A stretch of 64,000 bases of DNA from Flavobacterium jumunjinense (GCF_021650975.2 NZ_CP091285.1:3844001-3908000), one strand, 5' to 3'; shown: positions 19,078 to 28,082, counted from the stretch's first letter. Notes: generated by a model from the sequence alone, not told the origin. Translations and numbers: made by a program.

Positions 19078-19620
19078 ATGGACAAAGCACTTCAAACAAT
19101 GATTGACAATATGCCCGAAAAAACAGGTAAATCCTTGAGCGAATGGAAAAAGGTGCTTAAAGCAAAATCTTTTTCTAAACATTCAGAAGCTGTAAATTTT
19201 CTAAAAAAAGAACATAATGTAACGCACGGATTTGCGAATACAATTGTGGTATTGTCAAAAGAAGGAAATGAAACACCAACCGACCTTATTCAAAATCAAT
19301 ACGAGGGAAAGGAAAATTTACTTCCGATTTATGAAAACCTTTTATCTGTCGTAAAAGAATTTGGAAAAGATGTTACAATCACGCCAAAAAAAACAAGCGT
19401 AAGTATTATCAGAAAAAAACAATTTGCATTAATAAAACCTGCCACCAAAACCCGAATTGATTTAGGATTAAAATTTAAGGACAAACCGACAACAGACAGA
19501 CTTGAAAATTCAGGACCTTTTGGAACAATGTGTACACACAGAGTTAAGTTATCGAATGTCAACGAAATTGATAGCGAACTAAAAAAATGGCTGAAAGAAT
19601 CCTATCAAAATGCGGAATAA
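19078..19620 (+). CDS. DUF4287 / DUF5655 domain protein
   Basis: A 180-residue soluble protein with an N-terminal DUF4287 domain (MDKALQTMIDNMPEKTGKSL, a helical segment ending in HNVTHGFANTIV) and a C-terminal DUF5655 domain (about 85-178) with FALIKPATKTRIDLGL and the late HRVKLSNVNEID. Such fusions are common in accessory DNA; the biochemical role is unknown. It is a single-gene unit flanked by A-family junctions. Confidence 0.85.
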   Translation: MDKALQTMIDNMPEKTGKSLSEWKKVLKAKSFSKHSEAVNFLKKEHNVTHGFANTIVVLSKEGNETPTDLIQNQYEGKENLLPIYENLLSVVKEFGKDVTITPKKTSVSIIRKKQFALIKPATKTRIDLGLKFKDKPTTDRLENSGPFGTMCTHRVKLSNVNEIDSELKKWLKESYQNAE

Positions 19621-19854
19621 AAACTGTAGGAAATCGAGTAAACAACTCTGTCAGTAGCTGACAGCGTTTGCTCTTCAAACTGGTTCAATTCATTTTCTGA
19701 AACATCCAAGAATTATTAGGGCAAAATAGTAGATTTTATACGCTTGTAATTACTAAAAGCTTTTAACAGATTAAAACATTTTAGATGATTTTGAGTTTTT
19801 TTAATATATTTACAACTAAGAAATTAAAAGGTGCACATACAAGTAAGTTGGAAG
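19621..19854 (+). repeat. Cassette junction A2
   Basis: Full-length A-family repeat. Left part: ATCGAGTAAACAACTCTGTC, the near-palindrome CTGTCAGTAGCTGACAG, then TTTGCTCTTCAAACTGG and GAATTATTAGGGCA. Right part: TTAG (19781), a 20-base spacer, promoter-like TATATTTA (19805-19812), then GGTGCACATACAAGTAAGTT. Its right core GTTGGAAG (19847-19854) pairs with CTGCCAAC (20329-20336) after the next gene. Confidence 0.75.
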
Positions 19855-19893
19855 TAATTTTGAAAAACAGAAACAACAAGATTGAAAAATAAA

Positions 19894-20322
19894 ATGAAAA
19901 TACAAACATCAATCACAATTATATTAATTGTTTTGGTTCAAAATTTATATTCACAAACATTTGACAAACCGACATACGAAAGGTTACTAAAATCAGACAA
20001 AATAGAATTTGTAAAATATGCAAAATCAGTTGGTTTGACAATTGAAACTGATTCAATTTCAGAATCTATTTTTGCGAAAAAAGCAGGTTGTTTATTTATA
20101 AAACCGACTGGAACTAAAAATGATAATCAATATTATCAACTTGATCTAATTGTTTCTACCCAAAATAAAGAGAATAATAAAATCATTCTTGAAAATGCAA
20201 AAGAAAACCCTGAAAAGAAAGGTGTTTGGACTGATAATGAATATTTATACAGAGAATGGGATATGGAAAATCCTATGTCTAAAGAAATGTGGTACAAAAT
20301 ATTGATATATAAAATAAAATAA
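19894..20322 (+). CDS. Small secreted protein, unknown
   Basis: A 142-residue protein with a clear signal peptide (MKIQTSITIILIVLVQNLYSQ). The mature part has a KAGCLFIKP segment and a YQLDLIVSTQNKENNK strand; no domain is recognised. The ATG at 19894 is preferred to the TTG at 19882 since it gives a clean signal. It is a single-gene cassette between A2 and D1. Confidence 0.7.
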   Translation: MKIQTSITIILIVLVQNLYSQTFDKPTYERLLKSDKIEFVKYAKSVGLTIETDSISESIFAKKAGCLFIKPTGTKNDNQYYQLDLIVSTQNKENNKIILENAKENPEKKGVWTDNEYLYREWDMENPMSKEMWYKILIYKIK

Positions 20323-20328
20323 AAATGA

Positions 20329-20438
20329 CTGCCAACAGATGCTTGACAAGACGTTGGCAGAAATTTTTAAAAAATATAAAACGAATAATGTTACTTTACA
20401 AGTTCCAGCCATCTCAAAGTAGCAAAACGTTATACCTC
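20329..20438 (+). repeat. Cassette junction D1 (with short self-paired end)
   Basis: Starts with CTGCCAAC (20329-20336), which is the exact complement of GTTGGCAG at 20353-20360, forming an 8-bp stem. The rest (AGTTCCAGCCATCTCAAAG, AGCAAAACGTTATACC) is shared with D2. Its right core GTTATACCTC (20429-20438) is perfectly complementary to GAGGTATAAC (21232-21241). Confidence 0.7.
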
Positions 20439-20462
20439 ATTTTAAAAAATGGCATAAGAAAA

Positions 20463-21230
20463 ATGAAAATCATCCAATATATAATTTTTGTCTTTTTAAT
20501 ATTCGCGTCTTGTTCGCAAAAAAATAACAATGAAAAAAATGACACTTTTACATTAGACAAAGTTAATGTTGCGATGATTTACGAAAAAAAAGTAAATGAT
20601 ATTCCTTGTTTACTATTTAATGTAACTGATACAATAAAAAAGAATCAGAAAATTGGAATAATATTCAAACTTGACGTAAAATATGATAATCCGAAAAAAG
20701 GAAGCAATTGTTGCGCATTTGAACCTGGTGTTGACGGAACTAAGGAAAAAATAAAAAAAATAAAAATACTCTTTATAAGCAATAATGAAGAAATAGACGT
20801 AACAGAGAAATTATTCAACATTGAAGAAGCATTCATGTTTACTAGTTTCGAAGAATACATTCAAGGCCAATTTAGAAATAATGATTTTAAATGCGTTTGT
20901 TACGAACAAAAAAACGACGAATTAATCGAGAACTTAAAACGAGAACATCTTGGAGGAGAAATAATTAAAAATAAAATAGACAAAAACAAAACTCCAATAA
21001 TAAAAAACATAAACGATTTTGTAAATATATATAATTCATTAACTGGAGATAAATATAATGGGACATTTGACAATAGTGATTTATATTCTGGATGGAGAAT
21101 TACTAATCATTATTACTATTTTTGGTTACCTGAAGAATTTAATATTTCACTAAAAAAATATAATCAATTAGAAATCGAAGTGGAATTATTAAAAGGCAAG
21201 AAATTGAAATTTTTACGAGTACTGAAATAA
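20463..21230 (+). CDS. Lipoprotein, unknown function
   Basis: A 255-residue protein with lipoprotein signal FVFLIFASC (Cys about 17). The mature part contains a Cys-pair segment GSNCCAFEPG and a late YSGWRITNHYYYFWLPEEF region; no domain is recognised. An upstream in-frame ATG at 20325 would extend it through the junction repeat and bury the signal, so 20463 is chosen. The unit's two ends are a perfect 10-base complement (20429-20438 and 21232-21241). Confidence 0.75.
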   Translation: MKIIQYIIFVFLIFASCSQKNNNEKNDTFTLDKVNVAMIYEKKVNDIPCLLFNVTDTIKKNQKIGIIFKLDVKYDNPKKGSNCCAFEPGVDGTKEKIKKIKILFISNNEEIDVTEKLFNIEEAFMFTSFEEYIQGQFRNNDFKCVCYEQKNDELIENLKREHLGGEIIKNKIDKNKTPIIKNINDFVNIYNSLTGDKYNGTFDNSDLYSGWRITNHYYYFWLPEEFNISLKKYNQLEIEVELLKGKKLKFLRVLK

Positions 21231-21231
21231 C

Positions 21232-21360
21232 GAGGTATAACAGCCATTTTGATATAGCTGCAATTTAGTGGAAGTATCGTTTCGCATCAAGTTTTCGTGA
21301 AGCCGAAAATTGAGCGGTTACAAACTTCCAGTCATCTCAAAGCAGCGAAACCTTACCCAC
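21232..21360 (+). repeat. Cassette junction D2
   Basis: Related to D1 in its right part (CTTCCAGTCATCTCAAAGCAGCGAAAC). Left core GAGGTATAAC followed by AGCC. The right core reads CTTACCCACA (C in place of the usual G) and pairs with the TACTGTGG-type sequence after the next gene near 22032. Confidence 0.65.
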
Positions 21361-21363
21361 AAT

Positions 21364-22029
21364 ATGAGAAAAAAGATATCATTAATATTAATCATACTAT
21401 CAATAGGAATTACTAAAGCCGAGAGCTTTATGACCGCTCAATATCCTGACAAAATTATTTATAATGGAACAGAGTACAATTTAAACTCAAATCCATTAGA
21501 ACCATATTTTGATAAAAATCCCAAAAATAGACCAAGCATGGTGTCGACAGCTCTATGGCGTGGATATGTTGGATATTTTGAAATTATTGAAAATGAATTA
21601 TATTTAACTGATATGAAAATACCAATTTATCAAACTGATGAGGATGGAAATTATAAAGAAAAATGGTTTTCAATCTACAGAATGTATTTTTCTAGACAAG
21701 AAAAAGTGAAAGTAGATTGGTTTAGCGGAATTCTGATTTTACCTCACGGAGAAATGGTTAATTATGTTCATCAAGGTTACGCATCTACCTACAGTAAATA
21801 CTGGCTTCTCGAAATTGAAAACGGGACTTTTAATGAGGCTAGAAAATATGAGAATAAAGAATTTGAGAAATTTAAAAAACGTCAATTTGAAGTTTTTGAA
21901 AAAACAGAAGAATATAAAAAACTTTTTACCAAATTAAAAGAAAACGATAAATACAACGACGATGAATTTATAAAATCATTTATTTCTGATTTTGTAATTA
22001 ATTATACGACAAAATTTATGACTGAATAA
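21364..22029 (+). CDS. Secreted protein, unknown function
   Basis: A 221-residue protein with a signal peptide (KKISLILIILSIGITKAES). The body begins FMTAQYPDKIIYNGTEYNLNSNPLEPYF and is rich in aromatic residues, with WFSGILILPHGEMVNYVHQGYASTY in the middle and a charged helical tail. The same arrangement occurs in small uncharacterised proteins often found near cassettes; no function is known. The ATG at 21364 follows the junction directly. Confidence 0.7.
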   Translation: MRKKISLILIILSIGITKAESFMTAQYPDKIIYNGTEYNLNSNPLEPYFDKNPKNRPSMVSTALWRGYVGYFEIIENELYLTDMKIPIYQTDEDGNYKEKWFSIYRMYFSRQEKVKVDWFSGILILPHGEMVNYVHQGYASTYSKYWLLEIENGTFNEARKYENKEFEKFKKRQFEVFEKTEEYKKLFTKLKENDKYNDDEFIKSFISDFVINYTTKFMTE

Positions 22030-22282
22030 AATACTGTGGCAATCGAGTAAACAACTCTGTCTGTAACTGACAGCGTTTGCTCTTCAAATTGGTTCAATTC
22101 ATTTTCTGAAACATCAAAGAATTATTAGGGCATAATAGTACTAAAACAAGAGGATTTTATACGCTTGTAAGTACTAAAAGCTTTTAACAGATTAAAAACA
22201 CTTTAGATGATTTGTAATTTTTTATATATTTACAACTAAGAAATTAAAAGGTGCACAATATAAGCAAGCTGTAATTAATTAG
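22030..22282 (+). repeat. Cassette junction A3
   Basis: Full A-family repeat: GGCAATCGAGTAAACAACTC, the near-palindrome CTGTCTGTAACTGACAG, TTTGCTCTTCAAATTGG, then TTAG (22203), an 18-base spacer, TATATTTA (22225-22232) and GGTGCACAATATAAGCAAG. The right core CTGTAATTA (22269-) pairs with CTAATTACA after the next gene (22768-). Confidence 0.75.
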
Positions 22283-22307
22283 ACTCAACAATACAATAAC
22301 TTAAAAT

Positions 22308-22736
22308 TTGAATTTATCCCAATATATAAAAAAGAGAAACGGTGTACCATTAGGAGCAAGTAATTCACTTCGCAATATGATGATTCGTTCTTTAGGAGCT
22401 GGAAAATTTTCAAATTTTTGGAAATATTGGAATCCTATTTGGAGTTATTATTTAGGGAAATATATTTTTAAGCCTCTTAAAATCATATTCCCTCCTGCTT
22501 TGTCTCTTTTAATCACATTTGCATTCTGTGGTTTTTTACATGATTTAGTAATAATGATAATAAGATGGGGTTTTGCATTTTTATTAACTCCTTGGTTTTT
22601 ATTAATGGGTTTATGTGTGATTATAGGTGATTATGCAAAAATTGACTATTCAAAATTCACGTGGACAATTCGAGCTTTTATAAATATATTAATCATTTCA
22701 AGTTGTTTATTTATAGCGTATCAAGTACAAATCTAA
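22308..22736 (+). CDS. Small membrane protein resembling a C-terminal acyltransferase (MBOAT-like) fragment
   Basis: A 142-residue protein with three or four membrane segments. KFSNFWKYWNPIWSYYLGKY followed by FPPALSLLITFAFCGFLHDLV recalls the FW-x-W and CG-x-x-H region of membrane-bound O-acyltransferases, but the remaining MBOAT helices are missing. The TTG at 22308 is the likely start; the first ATG (22378) would remove the well-formed N-terminal segment. It could be a stand-alone family of small acyltransferase-like proteins rather than a truncation. Confidence 0.65.
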   Translation: MNLSQYIKKRNGVPLGASNSLRNMMIRSLGAGKFSNFWKYWNPIWSYYLGKYIFKPLKIIFPPALSLLITFAFCGFLHDLVIMIIRWGFAFLLTPWFLLMGLCVIIGDYAKIDYSKFTWTIRAFINILIISSCLFIAYQVQI

Positions 22737-22767
22737 ATGTAAACAAGAATTATTGAATTGGATAGAA

Positions 22768-23065
22768 CTAATTACAATCCAATAGACGGCTCTGTCAGTA
22801 ACTGACAGCGTTTGCTTTTCAAATTGGTTCAATTATTTTTCTAGAATATGCAAGAATTATTAGGGCATAATAGTAGTAAAACTAAAAAAAAAATACACAC
22901 GTTAGTACTAAAAGCTTGTAGCAGATTAAAAGTCCTTTAGATAATTTGTAAGCAAAAAATTATATCTTTGAAATAAAATAAAATATGACATTTATGATAC
23001 ATATACAACCATTTTTGTGCGTATATGTATGACAGAGTGATACATATAAACGAGTTAGCAGTCAT
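22768..23065 (+). repeat. Cassette junction A4
   Basis: A-family left half (AATAGACGGCTCTGTC, palindrome CTGTCAGTAACTGACAG, ATTATTAGGGCATAATAGTAG) with a variant right half containing TATCTTTG and two ATACATATA motifs. The right core GTTAGCAGTC (23056-23065) pairs with GGCTGCTAA (23600-23608). Confidence 0.75.
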
Positions 23066-23101
23066 TTTACAACTGAAAAACGATAAAAAAAGTTTAAAAA
23101 A

Positions 23102-23608
23102 ATGAAATTAATAAATTTTTTAAAGAGTACTTTTAATGATTCAAAATTTGTTGAAACAAAATTGCAAAAAGAGTTTATTGAAAAAGATTATGCTGAAAAA
23201 GTTATTTTAAAAAACTCTGCTAAATTAAATTATCAACTGTTGTTGTTGTTTTTGTTTATTGATATTTATTTATTGTATAATATAAAAACATACTCGCATA
23301 AAATATTAATTATAATCTTCTGCTTAGTAACTTTAATTTTACCATTAACCAAAATAATAAATCAAAAACCAAAATTAATAATTTCAAAAGATAATCTAAC
23401 ATTTAAAGATGGAAAACATATAAAATGGTCACAAATTGAATCAACAATAATAGAAGAATTAGACTCGTCCGAAATTAGCAGTTACTATAAATTAAATGTT
23501 AAACTCAAAAACAACGAAACGATAAAAATACGTTTGAGTGATTTAAATTATTCGAAATCCGAAATTAGTCATATTATAGAATATTATAAACAAAATAACG
23601 GCTGCTAA
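23102..23608 (+). CDS. Membrane protein with PH-like C-terminal domain, unknown
   Basis: A 168-residue protein with two membrane segments (about 43-60 and 66-84) and a C-terminal beta-rich region (KLIISKDNLTFKDGKHIKWSQIESTIIEE ... IKIRLSDLNYSKSEISHIIEYY) that resembles bacterial PH-like membrane proteins. Its TAA stop at 23606-23608 lies inside the cassette core site, so gene and recombination site overlap. Confidence 0.7.
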   Translation: MKLINFLKSTFNDSKFVETKLQKEFIEKDYAEKVILKNSAKLNYQLLLLFLFIDIYLLYNIKTYSHKILIIIFCLVTLILPLTKIINQKPKLIISKDNLTFKDGKHIKWSQIESTIIEELDSSEISSYYKLNVKLKNNETIKIRLSDLNYSKSEISHIIEYYKQNNGC

Positions 23609-23843
23609 TCGAATAGACGGCTCTGTCAGTAACTAACAGCGTTTACTCTTCAAACTGGTTTAATTCATTTTCTAGAATATGTAAGAATTATTAAGACACA
23701 ATAGTAGTAAAACTACAGAAATTTATACACACGTAAGTACGAAAAGCTTGCAGCAGGTTAAAAGTCCTTTAGATGATTTGTGATTTTTTAATATATTTAC
23801 AACTAAGAAATTAAAAGGTGCACATATAACCAAGTTGTAAAAC
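23600..23843 (+). repeat. Cassette junction A5
   Basis: Full A-family repeat. Left core GGCTGCTAAT, then AATAGACGGCTCTGTCAGT; right half TTAG (23769), 19-base spacer, TATATTTA (23792-23799), GGTGCACATATAACCAAGTT. The right core GTTGTAAAAC (23834-23843) pairs 9/10 with GTTTTACAA (24416-24424). Confidence 0.8.
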
Positions 23844-23858
23844 ATTATTACTAAATAA

Positions 23859-24413
23859 ATGAAACTTTATATTTTAATATCATTTATATTTTTCTATAAT
23901 TTCACATTTTGTCAGACAGAAAAACTTGATAAAATAATTCATAAAAGAATAGAAAGATTACAAAATAAAAACATTGATACAATAGGTGTTTATAAAATTC
24001 ATGGAGAACATTTAATAACAACAAAATCTGGAGCTACTACTGCATATATATTTTGGATAGAGCAAACCGTGATTAAAATTATTAAAGTAAATGGATGTAA
24101 AATTTCAAGGTCAAAAAAACTTCTTGATAAGGATATATTTGAATTTTATTATTCTAATCAAAACTCCATAGATAAAGAAACATTAGATAATTTTATTACA
24201 GAAGATGGTGGATTTGTTTCTACTAGTCATCATATAAAAAATAATATTACTATTTATGATACTAACAAAACTAAAACTTGGGAGATCAATAACTTTTACT
24301 TGATTAAAAATTCTGGAGATTATATAAACATTAATTATGATAAAAATATTGATTTGAAACTGATTCAATGGAAAAATTTAATTGACAAAAAAATAATTAA
24401 TCTGTTTAAATAA
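23859..24413 (+). CDS. Secreted protein, unknown function
   Basis: A 184-residue protein with a signal peptide (KLYILISFIFFYNFTFCQ). The mature part contains a central beta-rich region with TTAYIFWIEQTVIKIIKVNG and a Lys/Asn-rich tail. No domain is recognised. The ATG lies 16 bases after the A5 core, leaving no room for another gene; transcription probably starts inside the junction. Confidence 0.7.
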   Translation: MKLYILISFIFFYNFTFCQTEKLDKIIHKRIERLQNKNIDTIGVYKIHGEHLITTKSGATTAYIFWIEQTVIKIIKVNGCKISRSKKLLDKDIFEFYYSNQNSIDKETLDNFITEDGGFVSTSHHIKNNITIYDTNKTKTWEINNFYLIKNSGDYININYDKNIDLKLIQWKNLIDKKIINLFK

Positions 24414-24415
24414 AC

Positions 24416-24743
24416 GTTTTACAATCAAATAGACGGCTGTTTCAGTAACTAACAGATTTTGCTCTTCAAATTGGTTCAATTCATTTTCTGGAATATACAA
24501 AAAATTATTAGGACATAATTCTAATAAAACAACTGAAATTTACATACATGTAAGTACGAAAAGTTTAGAACAAATTAAAAGCCCTTTAAACAATCTATAG
24601 TATAATTTTTATTATTTTTGATGAGTACGATAAAACACAACCACGAACACAATGCGTTTTTTTGTATTGTTCAAATTAATTCAAAATCAATATCTTAAAT
24701 ATATTTAAACTTTTGGAGTTAATTATATTAAGGGTTGGCAATA
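24416..24743 (+). repeat. Cassette junction A6
   Basis: A-family left half (AATAGACGGCTGTTTCAGT, TTTTGCTCTTCAAATTGG) joined to a variant right half (ACAATGCG, TTGTATTGTTCAAATTAAT, CTTAAATATATTTAAAC, TTTTGGAGTT) that is shared with A7. The right core GTTGGCAATA (24734-24743) pairs 9/10 with TATTGCCAA (26250-26258). Confidence 0.8.
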
Positions 24744-24759
24744 ATTATGACCAAATAAT

Positions 24760-26247
24760 ATGAAACATCTTAAATTAACCATTTTACTATTAAACGTAAT
24801 TTGCTTCACTGCTTGTAATCAAAGACAGAGCAAAACCGTTAATACAAATAGATTAAGCTCATCGATAAATGAATATCTAACAGCATGTGAGTCAAATGGA
24901 TTCAACGGAGCTGTTTTAGTTACAAAAAGAGACAGTATTATTATTAACAAAGGTTATGGATTTGCCAATAAGGAAAAGTCTTTTGCAAATACTCCTAAAA
25001 CAGTATATGATATCTGTTCTGTAACAAAACAGTTTACAGCAACGGCAATATTGAAGTTAGCAGAAGACAAAAAACTAAAGCTAACTGATTCTTTAATTAT
25101 ATATTTTAAGGATTTGCCTATTGATAAACAAAACATCACCATTCACCATTTACTCACACATTCAGCTGGCTTTGGGCATGGAATAGGCAAAGGTGATTTT
25201 GACCATATCCCTGAAAAAGAATATTTCGAGCAATTGTTTCATACCGACTTGCTGTTCAAACCAGGAGAAAAATATGAGTACTCTAACTCTGGCTACAGTA
25301 TTCTTGGACGAATAATAGAAATCGTATCAGGCAAAAGTTATGAAAGCTATATAAGAGAATTTTTATTTAAACCAGCAGGGATGTATCAAACTGGTTATCT
25401 CCTTCCTGAATGGGATAGTGATTTAGTGGCTAATGAATATTTGTACAATGTGATAAATAAAGAGAACCGCATTTACGAATATCAGAAAGATGGAAAAATC
25501 GCTTGGCCTTTAAAAGCAAATGGAGGTATTCACTCCACCCAAGAAGATATGTACAAATGGTATTTGGCATTAAAAAACAATACAGTATTAAACAAACAAT
25601 CGATAGAAAAATTAACAGCACCTCACATTCTCGAGTATGAAGGCGAATCGAGTTATTATGCTTATGGGTGGGTAACATTTCAGTCAGATAGAAGTACTAA
25701 AGTAATTACCCATAATGGATTTAATGGAGTTTCTTATTATGAGTTTATTTGGTTTCCTGAAGAGGATGCTCTTATTCTATTTTCGACCAATTCGTCAACT
25801 CGCGAATCTTCAAAAATACCGTTTGAATTAGAAAAAATGCTCTTTAATAAGAATTATAAAGCTAAAGCGATCTCAAAAAGTAACGTTAGTGAGTTACTAA
25901 AATTTTCTGAAAATTATTCGGGAGATTTGATTTTTTTGGGAAAAGAATTAAAGCAAGAATTCGAAGAAAAGTTGAATAATCCTGCCTATTTAAACCGTTT
26001 AAGTGGGGTTTATTTAAGAGCGAATAAAATTAATTATGCAATTGTTATTACGGAACTCAATACGGAATTATTTCCTCTTGATGGTAATGTATGGGATACT
26101 ATGGGAGATGTATACCTTGCTGCTAAACAAAATGAAAAGGCAATAAATAGTTATAAAAAAGCATTAGAACTTAAGCCAAAAGATGACGATTGTTTCTGGT
26201 GCGAGAATTCTCTAGAACAGTTAGAGAAATTGAAAACAAAAAAATAA
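24760..26247 (+). CDS. Serine hydrolase (class C beta-lactamase-like) with TPR tail, lipoprotein
   Basis: A 495-residue lipoprotein (signal LLLNVICFTAC). The beta-lactamase/transpeptidase-like domain (about 35-355) has the SxxK nucleophile motif in DICSVTKQFTATAIL, the Y-S-N motif in YEYSNSGYSILG and the HNG triad-like motif in VITHNGFNG. A short TPR segment follows (DTMGDVYLAAKQNEKAINSYKKALEL). Relatives are esterases, peptidases and penicillin-binding-like enzymes; substrate unknown. It is an unusually long cargo gene, but its unit ends still pair 9/10. Confidence 0.88.
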   Translation: MKHLKLTILLLNVICFTACNQRQSKTVNTNRLSSSINEYLTACESNGFNGAVLVTKRDSIIINKGYGFANKEKSFANTPKTVYDICSVTKQFTATAILKLAEDKKLKLTDSLIIYFKDLPIDKQNITIHHLLTHSAGFGHGIGKGDFDHIPEKEYFEQLFHTDLLFKPGEKYEYSNSGYSILGRIIEIVSGKSYESYIREFLFKPAGMYQTGYLLPEWDSDLVANEYLYNVINKENRIYEYQKDGKIAWPLKANGGIHSTQEDMYKWYLALKNNTVLNKQSIEKLTAPHILEYEGESSYYAYGWVTFQSDRSTKVITHNGFNGVSYYEFIWFPEEDALILFSTNSSTRESSKIPFELEKMLFNKNYKAKAISKSNVSELLKFSENYSGDLIFLGKELKQEFEEKLNNPAYLNRLSGVYLRANKINYAIVITELNTELFPLDGNVWDTMGDVYLAAKQNEKAINSYKKALELKPKDDDCFWCENSLEQLEKLKTKK

Positions 26248-26249
26248 AC

Positions 26250-26448
26250 TATTGCCAATCAAGTAGACAGATCTGTCTATAACTAAAGGAGTTTGCTCTT
26301 CAAATTGGTTCAATTCATTTTCTGAAATATCCAAAAATTATTAGGGCATAAACGCAATGCGTTTTTTGTATTGTTCAAATTAAATAATTCAACATCTTAA
26401 ATATATTTAAACTTTAGGAGTTGCGTATATTTATGAGTTATATGCAAG
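26250..26448 (+). repeat. Cassette junction A7
   Basis: Left core TATTGCCAATC, then AAGTAGACAGATCTGTC and TTTGCTCTTCAAATTGG; right half as in A6 (AACGCAATGCG, TTGTATTGTTCAAATTAAA, CTTAAATATATTTAAAC). The right core GTTATATGCAAG (26437-26448) pairs with CTGTATATAAC (27287-27297). Confidence 0.75.
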
Positions 26449-26476
26449 TTGTGAAAAACAAATTTTAACAAAAACA

Positions 26477-27283
26477 TTGAAAAAAACAATATTTACATTA
26501 TTATTTATTTTATCGTTGAATTCGGTTTTCGCATTTAGCATAAACGACACTTTGCAACTAAAAAACAAATTCAACGAACTCACAATTCGATATCAATATG
26601 GAGATGAATCCTATAATATTGAGGAAATGAAATTTGTAAAAAATGGAAACAAAATAATCGCAACAATTTCTATTCCTAACAATGAACAACTTGAACAATC
26701 CGAAACTGAATTGACTAAAATCAATATTTCTTCAATTGATAAATTTCTGACCAAAGCTTTTGAATTTAAAAATGACTGTGTTGAAAAATGGACAAGTTCT
26801 TACGTGAATTACTACACTCTTAATATAGATAAAAAGCAAATCAAGATTTATAAATTTTGCAATTGGGAAGAATCAAATTTTATGGAGCTGAAAAAACAAA
26901 TTTTCGGTAATTATTTAATAAAATTGGATGAAAAGCGAAAACAGCTAAATATTAAAAATAATGAACTTTTAATTGGACTTTGGAAATATGACAATAGTAT
27001 TCATAAGATTGAAAAAGACAAAATCTATACTCTAACTAGATTAGAAAGCAAGTCCAAAGAAAATTGTTTTTTGAAATTTAAAAAAGAGCAAAAACTTGTC
27101 GACTATTATTGTCTTAAGAATTCGAAAACAAAATATGATTTTAAATTTGACATTATCAATGGAGATTTGATTTTATGCATAAACGGAGAAAATAAAAATG
27201 ATACGAAAGACTTTGTATATGGCTATACTTTTAAAGTTTTGGAATTGAATAAAAACTCAATTAAGTTAACAACACTGAATTAA
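26477..27283 (+). CDS. Secreted protein, unknown function
   Basis: A 268-residue protein with a signal peptide (KKTIFTLLFILSLNSVFAF). The start is a TTG at 26477; no ATG in frame upstream could give this signal. The mature region has two halves, the second (from about 155) beginning LLIGLWKYDNSIHKIEKDKIYTL, reminiscent of lipocalin-like single-sheet domains, but no family is recognised. Single-gene cassette between A7 and B1. Confidence 0.68.
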   Translation: MKKTIFTLLFILSLNSVFAFSINDTLQLKNKFNELTIRYQYGDESYNIEEMKFVKNGNKIIATISIPNNEQLEQSETELTKINISSIDKFLTKAFEFKNDCVEKWTSSYVNYYTLNIDKKQIKIYKFCNWEESNFMELKKQIFGNYLIKLDEKRKQLNIKNNELLIGLWKYDNSIHKIEKDKIYTLTRLESKSKENCFLKFKKEQKLVDYYCLKNSKTKYDFKFDIINGDLILCINGENKNDTKDFVYGYTFKVLELNKNSIKLTTLN

Positions 27284-27286
27284 AAC

Positions 27287-27460
27287 CTGTATATAACAGC
27301 TACAGCGCTTTGTAGCAATTGCTAGGTTTGCTTGTGTTTAGAATTTTACTTCTTCTGTTCGCTTCGTTCAAGTCTCCGAAAATTCTATGAGGAGTTTTGT
27401 ACTTGTAAACTTTTGTCCTAAATTTACACAACTGCCACAAGCAGTAACACGTTAGCTGTA
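27287..27460 (+). repeat. Cassette junction B1 with embedded promoter
   Basis: First B-family repeat. Left core CTGTATATAAC, AGCTACAGCG, GCAATTGCTAGG, a hairpin around TTCGCTTCG, then TTTTG (27395-27399), exactly 19 bases, TAAATTTAC (27419-27427), CACAACTGCCACAAGCAG and right core GTTAGCTGTA (27451-27460). The promoter-like pair matches promoters of chromosomal genes in this window. Confidence 0.8.
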
Positions 27461-27474
27461 ACCTAAACCAAGAT

Positions 27475-28077
27475 ATGAAATTCATTTTTACCATTTTTTT
27501 ATTCACTACACTAATTCAGAATGAGAGCGATAGTTTGATTGGAAAATATTCTTACTCACAACAACATTTTTCGGAATCGTTAAAACTGAATTCTAACAAG
27601 ACCTTTAATTATTCTGTCAGAATGGAGTTATTTAAGCAGGAAATAAATGGAAACTATGTAGTTATTGGAGATAGTTTAGTCCTAAATAGTGTACCGCAAA
27701 GGGACAAAATCATAGTTGATGAAAAGTTTAAAAAGTCGAAAAAGAACACATTTAGAGTTACGGATAAGAGTGGTCATCTAATAACTTATCATTTAACCGT
27801 TAATACTGACAAAAAAGAAGTCATTGAATTAAGAGACTGTTTTGATAAAGTGACTATCAATGATAACAAGATTAAAAGTTTCCAAATAACTGACACTAAA
27901 GGTTTAAAATCACCAGAATATACTATCAAAGGGACAAGTAGTAATTATTTTGATATAAGATTTGAACAAATTAGAGTTTTCGAAAGTGAGAAATGGATTA
28001 TTGACAATAAACTAAAGAGAATTAAACCCATTGGAACAAATGGTGAATATCAATCCTATTTTTTGAATAAAAATTAA
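27475..28077 (+). CDS. Secreted protein, unknown function
   Basis: A 200-residue protein with a short signal peptide (KFIFTIFLFTTLIQ). Next comes a lipocalin-like opening (LIGKYSYSQQHFSESLKLNSNKTFNYSVRM), a pattern seen in small exported proteins of Bacteroidota that measure or bind ligands; the function is unknown. It lies 14 bases after the B1 core. Confidence 0.7.
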   Translation: MKFIFTIFLFTTLIQNESDSLIGKYSYSQQHFSESLKLNSNKTFNYSVRMELFKQEINGNYVVIGDSLVLNSVPQRDKIIVDEKFKKSKKNTFRVTDKSGHLITYHLTVNTDKKEVIELRDCFDKVTINDNKIKSFQITDTKGLKSPEYTIKGTSSNYFDIRFEQIRVFESEKWIIDNKLKRIKPIGTNGEYQSYFLNKN

Positions 28078-28082
28078 AAGGC

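Noticed and set aside
20325..20462. N-terminal extension of the lipoprotein at 20463
   Set aside because: It would translate through junction D1 and bury the lipoprotein signal.
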